Shown: positions 1 through 5,605 of the stretch, one piece after another | Layout: the number at the start of each line of letters is the position of its first letter | Numbering within the stretch: position 1 is the first letter of the stretch | Source of the DNA: Clostridia bacterium | GTDB taxonomy: Bacteria; Bacillota; Clostridia; Oscillospirales; CAG-272 | NCBI GenBank assembly: GCA_017629925.1 | Contig: JAGBWH010000072.1 | Location: 1 to 7,099, forward strand | Direction of reading: 5' to 3' | Length of the DNA: 7,099 nt | Made by a program: the position numbers and the translations under genes | The notes under the pieces: generated by a model | Databases searched by the model: none | Told to the model about the DNA's origin: nothing | What the model saw: the letters and a program-made list of their open reading frames with translations, nothing else

Positions 1-7
1 CAAATCG

Positions 8-15
8 CCTCCTCT
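8..15 (-). promoter_or_regulatory. Ribosome binding site of a gene off the left edge
   Basis: On the minus strand AGAGGAGG lies at 15-8, followed by CGATTTG up to the window edge. A TTG at 3-1 would sit only 4 nt from the site, and a start codon just outside the window would have the usual spacing of about 7 nt. Either way a leftward gene begins at or just beyond position 1. Its product cannot be seen. Confidence 0.6.
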
Positions 16-42
16 GCATTGGGCTGTGGGCACTTTTCCACC

Positions 43-57
43 TATACTTACAGTATA
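43..57. repeat. Inverted repeat over the -10 and start region of the leftward promoter
   Basis: TATAC (43-47) and GTATA (53-57) are perfect inverted copies separated by 5 bp. The right copy lies inside the -10 hexamer of the leftward promoter and the left copy covers the expected transcription start. The position suits an operator, but a TATAC-type repeat near a -10 box can also arise by chance. Confidence 0.35.
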
Positions 58-80
58 CCACGAAACACAAGGTCGGTCAA
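52..80 (-). promoter_or_regulatory. Sigma-A type promoter reading leftward off the window
   Basis: On the minus strand TTGACC (80-75) and TATACT (57-52) are separated by exactly 17 bp. A TG one base upstream of the -10 box makes it an extended -10 promoter. Transcription would start near 45 and give a leader of about 45 nt to the ribosome binding site at 15-8. It lies about 60 bp downstream of the terminator of the preceding operon, so the off-window gene is probably a separate transcription unit. Confidence 0.75.
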
Positions 81-84
81 TTCC

Positions 85-111
85 TTTTTCGCACATTTTT
101 GACATTTTTTT
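85..111. promoter_or_regulatory. Phased A-tracts (UP-element or bend) upstream of the leftward promoter
   Basis: Three T-runs on the plus strand (A-runs on the minus strand) lie at 85-89, 96-100 and 105-111, with centres 10-11 bp apart. This helical phasing gives intrinsic curvature, and AT-rich DNA directly upstream of a -35 box can also bind the RNA polymerase alpha subunit. The function is inferred from position only. Confidence 0.4.
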
Positions 112-134
112 GCCAAGCAAAAACATTGCAAAGG

Positions 135-186
135 AAAAAAAGACAGAGCAAGGATAAAAGGATAAAACCTTCTATTCTTGCTCTGT
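135..186 (-). terminator. Intrinsic terminator of the five-gene leftward operon
   Basis: Positions 143-161 and 168-186 form a 19-position stem with a 6-nt loop (162-167). In the minus-strand RNA there is one C-A mismatch and one G-U wobble. The stem is followed on the minus strand by C and then seven U (141-135). It works as a terminator only leftward, since the plus-strand side lacks a T run. It closes the unit that begins at the promoter near 4281. Confidence 0.85.
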
Positions 187-197
187 TTGCTATGATA

Positions 198-370
198 AAT
201 GAATTGATGCTGACGCATCATGAATTGGACTGGCCATGATTTCTCGTCGGCGTGCCGCCTCCTCCATGAATTGAATGGCAACCAATGTGCCGTAAGGCAC
301 AATTCATGCCGCAGGCAATTCATGAAATCTGTGATTTCAATTCATGCAAACCGTAAGGTTGCAATTCATT
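198..370. repeat. Nested array of hairpins spaced by inverted AATTCAT heptamers
   Basis: The left half carries ATGAATT at 199-205, 220-226 and 266-272 plus a variant ATGATTT at 236-242. The right half carries the reverse complement AATTCAT at 301-307, 317-323, 339-345 and 363-369. Between them lie small hairpins: 206-219 (GATGC stem), 249-259 (GGCG stem), 287-300 (GTGCC stem with GTAA loop), 308-316 (GCC stem), 324-338 (GAAATC stem) and 346-362 (one bulge). The outer ends, AATGAATT and AATTCATT, are perfect inverted copies. The four left heptamers can pair with the four right ones in nested order (one mismatch), giving stacked four-way junctions. It lies in the 3' untranslated part of the leftward operon. 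No reading frame here looks coding. It is probably a dispersed intergenic repeat. Confidence 0.75.
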
Positions 371-395
371 GCGTGTTCGCCGTCGGCGAACACGC
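371..395. repeat. Perfect 11-bp hairpin just after the plsC stop
   Basis: GCGTGTTCGCC (371-381) and its exact reverse complement (385-395) flank a 3-nt loop. In the leftward mRNA the stem begins one base after the plsC stop codon (399-397). No U-run follows on either strand, so it is not a normal intrinsic terminator. It directly abuts the outer end of the AATTCAT array and may be its last hairpin unit or a stabiliser of the mRNA 3' end. Confidence 0.65.
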
Positions 396-396
396 T

Positions 397-1266
397 TTAT
401 CTGGTAGGAATATGGCTCAAATCCATCACCACGGCGTCTTGTGCGGGCGGGGCGTTGTAGCCTGCCTCGATGAGCGAGGGGCGCATGAGTTCTCTGGCTT
501 TTAGGCTAATATCTGCGGTGCGCAGCTGGCGCACTTCCTCGGCGGGAATGATGCCGACAATTCTCACATAAACATGAGTGCCCCATTTATACCAATTCTT
601 CTTGATTTTGTCCGTGCCGTCCAAGGTGGCAACCACCACGGGCACTTTCGCTTTTTTGGCACTCAAAAATACGCCGTCATGAAAACCGAGCAACTGGTCA
701 ATGCGACTAATGGTGCCCTCTGGATAAACGACAACGGCGCAATCGTCTTCCGTCATACGATGGGCGGCGGTTTGGATCGCGGTCATCGCCGAGCGTGGAT
801 TGTCTCGGTCAATGGAAATAAATCCCGCTTTGGCAATCAGCGGCCCCGCCAGAGGCAGGTCTATATTACCCGGCTTTGTAATGTAAATGGCATTTCTGCG
901 GTAGAGCAAAACGCTCAGCACCATGGGGTCGAAATGAGAGAGATGGTTGCAAGCGCAAAGGAAGGATTCTCCTTTGGGCGGAAGCAACTCTTGACCGGAT
1001 ATGTGGATGCGCACACGCATGAGTTTCAGGAGCATATAGCAGGTGTGATACAACTCAAACCGCCAAAAAGAGGGTTTGATATGCTCCACGGGCTTTTCTT
1101 TGTTTGCACAAAGGCAGGTGAGGACAAAGCATAAAACTTGCAGAATATACAGCCCCAGCGCATAGGCAGGGAAAAGGAGAAGTATGTAAAAATAGGATAT
1201 CTCTGTGGCAAAAACCGTGAAAACGGCGCCACAAAGCCCTATTGCTGTCAAAGCATAAAATAGCAT
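397..1266 (-). CDS. plsC: 1-acyl-sn-glycerol-3-phosphate acyltransferase family protein
   Basis: Predicted membrane acyltransferase of 289 residues. The PlsC family transfers an acyl chain to the sn-2 position of lysophosphatidic acid to make phosphatidic acid, the precursor of membrane phospholipids. The HX4D catalytic motif appears as NHLSHFD (107-113) and the substrate-binding motif as YPEGTIS (181-187). The first 53 residues are strongly hydrophobic and could form two membrane segments (about 2-22 and 24-53), longer than in minimal PlsC proteins. I chose ATG 1266 because AAAGGAGG sits 7 nt upstream. A TTG at 1308 would add 14 residues but lacks a ribosome binding site. It is the last gene of the leftward operon, 48 nt after tyrS. 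The substrate is inferred from the family; a related lysophospholipid acyltransferase role is possible. Confidence 0.85.
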   Translation of the reverse strand: MLFYALTAIGLCGAVFTVFATEISYFYILLLFPAYALGLYILQVLCFVLTCLCANKEKPVEHIKPSFWRFELYHTCYMLLKLMRVRIHISGQELLPPKGESFLCACNHLSHFDPMVLSVLLYRRNAIYITKPGNIDLPLAGPLIAKAGFISIDRDNPRSAMTAIQTAAHRMTEDDCAVVVYPEGTISRIDQLLGFHDGVFLSAKKAKVPVVVATLDGTDKIKKNWYKWGTHVYVRIVGIIPAEEVRQLRTADISLKARELMRPSLIEAGYNAPPAQDAVVMDLSHIPTR

Positions 1267-1314
1267 TGGCTTGCCTCCTTTTTGTGGGCGATACTCACTT
1301 TTTGACAAAAAAAC

Positions 1315-2535
1315 TTATGCTAAAACGACTTTCTTGAAGGTTTTTTTGCCACGTTTGAACAGCACGCCTTCGGTGAGTTGTTCTGCGGTGTAGCAGGTGG
1401 AGATGGCGGTCACTTTTTCACCATCAGCGGTAACACCACCCTGTTCTACTGCACGACGGCCCTCTGAGCGAGAGGGAACGAGACCTGTGGCAACCAGCAA
1501 GGAGATAATATCAATTTTGCCATCGGTGAGGGCATCAGCGGAAAGCGTGAAAGTGGGCACGTCTGCGCTTGCGCCACCTGCAAACAAAGCACGGCTGGCG
1601 GCTCTGGCAGCATTGGCTTCTTCTTCGCCATGCACCATTTGCGTCAATTCCCATGCGAGAATATCTTTGGCTTCGTTGATACGGCCATCTGTCCAGGTGC
1701 TCATCTCTTCGATTTGCTCCATGGGCAGGAAGGTCAGCATACGGATGCACTTCATCACGTCTGCATCAGAGACATTGCGCCAGTATTGATAGAAATCAAA
1801 AGGACTGGTTTTGTTGGGATCAAGCCAAACGGCATTGCCTGCGGTTTTACCCATTTTCTTACCTTGGGAGTCGGTGAGCAGGTTGATGGTCATAGCATAG
1901 GCATCTTTGCCGAGTTTGCGGCGAATGAGTTCGGTACCGCCGAGCATATTGCTCCATTGGTCGTCTCCGCCAAATTCCATATTGCAGCCGTATTTTTGGA
2001 ACATATAGTAGAAGTCATAAGACTGCATGATCATGTAGTTAAATTCGAGGAACGACAGGCCCTTTTCCATTCTTTGCTTGTAGCATTCAGCGCGGAGCAT
2101 ATTATTGACGGAGAAGCAAGCGCCCACTTCGCGGAGCAGTTCAACATAGTTGAGTTTGAGTAGCCAATCAGCATTATTGACCATCATTGCCTTGCCTTCA
2201 CCAAATTCAATAAAACGCTCCATTTGGCGCTTGAAACATTCGGCGTTGTGCTCGATATCTTCAATGGTCAGCATTTTGCGCATATCGGTTCTGCCGGAGG
2301 GGTCACCGATCATGGTGGTACCGCCACCAATGAGGGCAATGGGTTTGTTGCCTGCAAGTTGAAGGCGTTTCATGAGCGTGAGCGCCATAAAGTGGCCTGC
2401 GGTCAAACTATCTGCGGTGCAGTCAAAGCCAATATAGAAGGTGGCCTTGCCTTCATTGATCATGTCTCTTACATGTTCTTCATCGGTCACTTGGGCAATC
2501 AGGCCTCTGGCAACCAGTTCTTCGTATAATTTCAT
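1315..2535 (-). CDS. tyrS: Tyrosine--tRNA ligase
   Basis: Class I aminoacyl-tRNA synthetase that charges tRNA-Tyr with tyrosine using ATP, in the cytoplasm. The 406-residue length is normal for the bacterial TyrRS-1 type. The N-terminal Rossmann domain shows YIGFDCTADSL (34-44), a HIGH-equivalent AGHF (46-49), IGDPSGRTD (76-84), the tyrosine-binding QSYDF (171-175) and GGDDQW (189-194). The KMSKS-equivalent loop is KMGKT (227-231). The C-terminal part (about 340-406) fits an S4-like RNA-binding domain. AAAGGAA lies about 7 nt before ATG 2535. The gene starts 30 nt after the nif3-like gene. The gap has no room for a T-box leader, although many Firmicute tyrS genes have one, so expression probably follows the operon promoter. 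Confidence 0.97.
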   Translation of the reverse strand: MKLYEELVARGLIAQVTDEEHVRDMINEGKATFYIGFDCTADSLTAGHFMALTLMKRLQLAGNKPIALIGGGTTMIGDPSGRTDMRKMLTIEDIEHNAECFKRQMERFIEFGEGKAMMVNNADWLLKLNYVELLREVGACFSVNNMLRAECYKQRMEKGLSFLEFNYMIMQSYDFYYMFQKYGCNMEFGGDDQWSNMLGGTELIRRKLGKDAYAMTINLLTDSQGKKMGKTAGNAVWLDPNKTSPFDFYQYWRNVSDADVMKCIRMLTFLPMEQIEEMSTWTDGRINEAKDILAWELTQMVHGEEEANAARAASRALFAGGASADVPTFTLSADALTDGKIDIISLLVATGLVPSRSEGRRAVEQGGVTADGEKVTAISTCYTAEQLTEGVLFKRGKKTFKKVVLA

Positions 2536-2565
2536 TTTATGTTCCTTTCTTTGGTAAACAAGCTG

Positions 2566-3324
2566 TCAAATACAATGCAAATCAGTGAGAGTAGAAGGGA
2601 AAACGGGAATGTGGCTGTCTGCTTCGCTGACAAGAGAAGCGAAGAAGTTTAGCACCGCCACCTCGGTTTCAAAATGACCTGCTTCAAAAAGAGAAATGCC
2701 AATGGCAGGTGCATCGCATAGGCCATGATGCCCTAATTCGCCTGTTAGAAATGCATCTGCGCCAAGGCGTTGCGCTTCGGCGCTGAAACCTTTTCCGCCA
2801 CCACCGCACACTAAAACGGTTGTAATGGGCTTTCCGCCGTCTGCATAGCGAACGGAAGCGCCGAGTTTTTCTTTGATATGACGAGCGAATTCATGGGCGG
2901 TCATAGGGGAGGGAAGTGTGCCGAGTCTAAATACTTGTCCGTCACAAACCTCAGGGACGACCTTCAGTCCCAGGGATGCCAAAAGGCAGGTGTTCGTACC
3001 GCCTTCCACCGCATCGGCGCGGGTATGAAATCCCATTACAGACACGCCACAAAGCAAACAGCGAATGGCGAGTTTTTCAAGAGGGGTGTCGCCTGAAAGC
3101 GAGGCAAGGGGACGAAAGAGCATGGGATGATGGGTGAAAATCACATTGCATCCCTTTTCAATTGCCAGATCAAGCGCCGCCTCGGACATATCCAGCACAC
3201 ACACCACACCGCTGACGGGCGCATTGCGGTCGGGGCAAACGGCAAGACCGTCGTGGTCCCAATCGCAGGAGAGGGTGGAGGGGATTTTTTCGCACAGAAA
3301 ACTGTATAGTTCACCGACAGTCAT
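2566..3324 (-). CDS. Nif3-like dinuclear metal centre protein (YqfO/YbgI family)
   Basis: Member of the Nif3 family, widely conserved proteins that form hexameric rings with a two-metal site and have no settled function. The common database name, GTP cyclohydrolase 1 type 2, rests on thin evidence. Likely metal ligands are H65-H66 (in IFTHHPMLF), H100 and D104 (in HTRADAVEGG), and H217 and E221 (in GHFETE). At 252 residues it is the short form, like E. coli YbgI. It lacks the central PII-like insertion that makes Bacillus YqfO about 370 residues. I chose ATG 3324 because GAGAGG lies 7 nt upstream and the protein then begins with the family-typical MTVGELYSFL. The open frame extends upstream to 3399, but that part is poor in family similarity. 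It overlaps the 3' end of trmK by 14 nt, the usual Firmicute pairing. Confidence 0.9.
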   Translation of the reverse strand: MTVGELYSFLCEKIPSTLSCDWDHDGLAVCPDRNAPVSGVVCVLDMSEAALDLAIEKGCNVIFTHHPMLFRPLASLSGDTPLEKLAIRCLLCGVSVMGFHTRADAVEGGTNTCLLASLGLKVVPEVCDGQVFRLGTLPSPMTAHEFARHIKEKLGASVRYADGGKPITTVLVCGGGGKGFSAEAQRLGADAFLTGELGHHGLCDAPAIGISLFEAGHFETEVAVLNFFASLVSEADSHIPVFPSTLTDLHCI

Positions 3325-4000
3325 ATAAATACCTCTCGATTTCGTTGAGTAAAAGCGTGTCTTTTTCCCCGTCTTTGCCTGCTTTTTTAGCCCCCTCAAT
3401 ACGCTTTTTTAGGTCTCTTTTCTTTTTCTCCATCAGCGTTTTCAGAAGAGGTGAGGGAGAGGCGGGGAGATGCGCCCCAAATTCTAAGGCAAAGGGGGAG
3501 AGTGTATAGGGTGTGCCTTCAAAAGAGGCACAAATGCAGGTGTAAATTTTGCCACTCACAGAGGAGAGGGTTTCCCCTTCGATGAGAAATCCATTTTCCG
3601 ACAAAAACAGGCGCAAAGCCGCCACTTTGGTCATGGGGAGCAAAATTAAACGAATGTTTTTGTCTCGGATAAAGGGGGCTTTTTCTAAAATAGAGGCAAT
3701 CAGCTCTCCACCCATCCCACAAATGGTAATGTCGGAAATGCCCTTGTCCTCCAGCCCCTGTAAACCGTCGGTTTGCACCACGGTAATTTGCTCTGTAAGT
3801 CCTGCGCTTTTGATCGTCTTTTGGGCGCGCAGGCAGGGCCCCTCTGCGATATCGCAGGCAAGGGCACGGGAAATGATGCCCTCTTGACATAAGTAGACGG
3901 GCAGGTAGGCATGGTCTGTTCCAATATCAGCCAAAAAGCCTCCCTGCCTAACGTATGCTGAAGCCGAAAGCAATCGGCTATCAGGACGAATTTTCGTCAT
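3311..4000 (-). CDS. trmK: tRNA (adenine(22)-N1)-methyltransferase
   Basis: SAM-dependent methyltransferase that makes m1A at position 22 in the D-arm region of certain tRNAs (TrmK, YqfN in Bacillus subtilis). The 229-residue length matches the family. The SAM-binding motif I is DIGTDHAYLP (25-34), and the family signatures are GMGG (95-98) and LLPMT (120-124). In place of the asparagine-containing catalytic motifs of many other methyltransferases, the family uses this PMT-type segment. The C-terminal part (about 185-229) is lysine- and glutamate-rich and probably helical, as in the coiled-coil C-terminal domain of TrmK. ATG 4000 overlaps the stop of the DUF1858 gene in an ATGA arrangement and has no clear ribosome binding site of its own, so it is probably translationally coupled. 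Confidence 0.93.
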   Translation of the reverse strand: MTKIRPDSRLLSASAYVRQGGFLADIGTDHAYLPVYLCQEGIISRALACDIAEGPCLRAQKTIKSAGLTEQITVVQTDGLQGLEDKGISDITICGMGGELIASILEKAPFIRDKNIRLILLPMTKVAALRLFLSENGFLIEGETLSSVSGKIYTCICASFEGTPYTLSPFALEFGAHLPASPSPLLKTLMEKKKRDLKKRIEGAKKAGKDGEKDTLLLNEIERYLYDCR

Positions 4001-4200
4001 GCTTTAGCGGCAAAATGCTCGTTGAGAGTTTTCACCAATGCATCAACATCTGCACCGTGAACAGCGCAAGCCTGTGCGATGGATTCGCTACGGGCAGAAG
4101 GGCAGCCCAGGCAATGCAGGCCAATGGCGAAAAGATATTTTGCAGTTTCTCTGTCAGCATCGAGCACGTCGCCGATGAGGGTGTCTTTTGTTACGATCAT
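3997..4200 (-). CDS. DUF1858 small redox-disulfide domain protein
   Basis: A 67-residue protein made of one DUF1858 domain, the family also called the hybrid-cluster-protein-associated redox disulfide domain. The visible signature is an N-terminal TKDTLIGDVL (4-13) followed by GLHCLGCPSA (27-36), in which C30 and C33 form a CXXC pair that could be a disulfide or bind metal. The biochemical role of the family is unknown, and no hybrid cluster protein gene is seen here. ATG 4200 is the only in-frame standard start after the upstream stop. The nearest good ribosome binding site (4232-4226) is 25 nt away with a hairpin between them. It is the first gene of the operon and overlaps trmK by 4 nt, so it may set the translation level of the modification genes behind it. 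Confidence 0.9.
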   Translation of the reverse strand: MIVTKDTLIGDVLDADRETAKYLFAIGLHCLGCPSARSESIAQACAVHGADVDALVKTLNEHFAAKA

Positions 4201-4232
4201 GATAAAATTTGCGGATAAGTCCGCGCTCCTTT
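4201..4232 (-). promoter_or_regulatory. Distant Shine-Dalgarno site with an intervening hairpin
   Basis: On the minus strand AAAGGAG (4232-4226) is followed by one C, then GCGGA (4224-4220), a CTTA loop and TCCGC (4215-4211), then ten AT-rich bases to ATG 4200. The linear gap of 25 nt is too long for normal initiation. Folding the 14-nt hairpin reduces it to about 11 nt. No closer ribosome binding site is present. This may be a bridging hairpin that permits, and could tune, initiation of the DUF1858 gene. Confidence 0.5.
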
Positions 4233-4252
4233 ACATATATTTTTACTTGTAT

Positions 4253-4281
4253 ATTATAATCTATTGTTTCAGTTTTGTCAA
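4253..4281 (-). promoter_or_regulatory. Consensus sigma-A promoter of the leftward operon
   Basis: On the minus strand a perfect TTGACA (4281-4276) and a perfect TATAAT (4258-4253) are separated by 17 bp. Transcription should start near 4246, leaving a leader of about 45 nt before the DUF1858 start. No other promoter of this quality was noticed in the leftward genes, so it probably drives DUF1858, trmK, the nif3-like gene, tyrS and plsC together. Confidence 0.88.
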
Positions 4282-4298
4282 GAAATTCTTGTTTTCTA

Positions 4299-4327
4299 TT
4301 TACATTTTGATTTTTTTGTGATAAAAT
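4299..4327 (+). promoter_or_regulatory. Extended -10 promoter of prfB
   Basis: TTTACA (4299-4304) and TAAAAT (4322-4327) are separated by 17 bp, and a TG at 4319-4320 gives the extended -10 form. The start would be near 4334, about 40 nt before prfB. Its -35 box is 17 bp from the -35 box of the divergent leftward promoter. Confidence 0.65.
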
Positions 4328-4359
4328 AGCCATGATAATATGGGTGTCTATGGGCACAT

Positions 4360-4365
4360 AGGAGG
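4360..4365 (+). promoter_or_regulatory. Ribosome binding site deciding the TTG start of prfB
   Basis: AGGAGG ends 8 nt before TTG 4374. An in-frame TAG at 4359-4361 excludes any upstream start in this frame, so the non-ATG start is well supported. Confidence 0.85.
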
Positions 4366-4373
4366 AATTTTAC

Positions 4374-5489
4374 TTGATTATTGCATTGGAAGAAGCCAAA
4401 TATAAACTGATTGCGCTCCGCGAAACCTTGGAGGAACTTGGCTCTGCGCTTCGCATTGACGAGCAAAAAGCCAAAATCGAAGAACTGGAAGCCACCACCT
4501 TTGCCGCAGACTTCTGGTCAGATACCGCCAATAGCACGAAAGTGCTTCAAGCCATCAAGCAAGCCAAGGACTGCGTAGAGTCTTATGAAAATTTGGTGTC
4601 TCGTCTTGAAGATGCCATCACGCTCGCTGAAATGGCGATTGAAGAAAATGACGAAAGTTCGGTAGATGAGGTGCTAAGCGAACTTGAGGCCATTGAAACA
4701 GAAGCGGAGCAAAAGAGACTGGAAACATTGCTCTCCGGCGAATATGATAAAAACAATGCTATCGTGTCTTTTCACCCGGGTGCGGGCGGTACCGAAGCGC
4801 AAGACTGGGCGTCTATGCTCTATCGACTCTATACCCGTTGGGGCGAACGACATGGCTTCAAAGTTCAACTGATGGATTGGTTGGATGGTGAAGAAGCGGG
4901 GCTGAAAAGTGCCACCATTCGCGTGGAAGGGCTGAATGCCTATGGGTATCTACAGAGTGAAAATGGCGTTCATCGTCTGGTACGTATCTCTCCTTTTGAT
5001 GCATCGGGCAGACGCCAAACCTCTTTTGCATCGGTGGAAGTTATGCCTGAATTCGAAGATGACGATTCCATCGAAATCCGCGACGAAGATATTGAAATCA
5101 CCGCTCACCGTTCCTCTGGTGCGGGTGGTCAGCATATCAACAAAACCGACTCTGCCATTCGTATCGTTCACTTGCCCACGGGCATTGTGGTCGGTTGTCA
5201 AACCGAGCGTAGCCAACTGCAAAACAAAGAAACGGCGCTTCATATGCTGAGGAGCAGACTCATGGAAATCAAACTGCGCGAAAAATTGGCGAGGATTGAG
5301 GACATCCAAGGGGTGAAAACCAATATTGAATGGGGCTCACAAATCCGTTCCTATGTATTTATGCCCTACACATTGGTAAAAGATACGCGCACGGGCTTTG
5401 AAAATGGTAACATCACCGCTGTAATGGATGGCGATATTGATGGATTTATCAATGCTTATCTAAAAATGATTACCGCTCAAAAGAACTGA
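4374..5489 (+). CDS. prfB: Peptide chain release factor 2
   Basis: Class I release factor that recognises UGA and UAA in the ribosomal A site and triggers hydrolysis of peptidyl-tRNA. The 371-residue length is normal. The N-terminal helical domain covers roughly 1-115. The codon-recognition tripeptide SPF is at 206-208 within RISPFDASGRRQTSF. The catalytic GGQ is at 251-253 within SSGAGGQHINKTDSA; its glutamine is normally methylated by PrmC. The start is TTG. The reading frame is continuous: at the place where many prfB genes have an in-frame UGA and a +1 frameshift (CUUUGAC), this one has CTT CGC (residues 26-27), so the usual autoregulatory frameshift is absent. It stops with TGA, a codon it reads itself. 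It is transcribed alone, between its promoter at 4299-4327 and the terminator at 5512-5545. Confidence 0.97.
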   Translation: MIIALEEAKYKLIALRETLEELGSALRIDEQKAKIEELEATTFAADFWSDTANSTKVLQAIKQAKDCVESYENLVSRLEDAITLAEMAIEENDESSVDEVLSELEAIETEAEQKRLETLLSGEYDKNNAIVSFHPGAGGTEAQDWASMLYRLYTRWGERHGFKVQLMDWLDGEEAGLKSATIRVEGLNAYGYLQSENGVHRLVRISPFDASGRRQTSFASVEVMPEFEDDDSIEIRDEDIEITAHRSSGAGGQHINKTDSAIRIVHLPTGIVVGCQTERSQLQNKETALHMLRSRLMEIKLREKLARIEDIQGVKTNIEWGSQIRSYVFMPYTLVKDTRTGFENGNITAVMDGDIDGFINAYLKMITAQKN

Positions 5490-5511
5490 TTTTTTGGCTT
5501 ATGCCGTCTCC

Positions 5512-5545
5512 AAAAGCTTCGATTGGAACACAATCGGGGCTTTTT
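5512..5545 (+). terminator. Intrinsic terminator after prfB
   Basis: Stem 5514-5525 pairs with 5531-5542 over 12 positions, with two G-U wobbles and a GAACA loop. The A-run before it and the T-run after it (5541-5545) can extend the helix. The T-run is short, so termination may be partial and some read-through into malQ is possible. Confidence 0.75.
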
Positions 5546-5573
5546 GTATGAAACAAAACACAGGGTGTATACT
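5544..5573 (+). promoter_or_regulatory. Possible promoter of malQ
   Basis: A good -10 box TATACT (5568-5573), directly preceded by TG, lies 33 bp before malQ. The -35 candidate TTGTAT (5544-5549), 18 bp upstream, matches only the first three consensus bases and overlaps the tail of the prfB terminator. The weak -35 could mean an activator is needed. Confidence 0.45.
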
Positions 5574-5605
5574 AAAGATATTGACGCAAAAGAAAGGGAT
5601 GCCCT

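Noticed and set aside
16..42. MraZ-type GTGG boxes in the left leader
   Set aside because: Only two loosely matching GTG elements are present, not the three regular repeats expected, and the gene itself is outside the window.
107..123. TTTTTGC/GCAAAAA hairpin as a second terminator
   Set aside because: The 7-bp stem is mostly A-T pairs made by the flanking A and T runs, and the strong terminator is already at 143-186.
198..395. CRISPR array
   Set aside because: The repeated units are only 7 bp, occur in both orientations, and the intervals are palindromes of uneven length, not spacers.
220..504. Rightward open frame across the hairpin array into the plsC 3' end
   Set aside because: It is mostly translated palindromes plus the opposite strand of plsC, with no ribosome binding site or recognisable protein.
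1267..1308. TTG start at 1308 for the acyltransferase, adding 14 residues
   Set aside because: It has no ribosome binding site, while ATG 1266 has AAAGGAGG at 7-nt spacing; the added residues are encoded over that site.
3325..3399. Longer N-terminus for the Nif3-like protein
   Set aside because: The extra 25 residues are basic and unlike the family, and ATG 3324 has a well-placed GAGAGG site.
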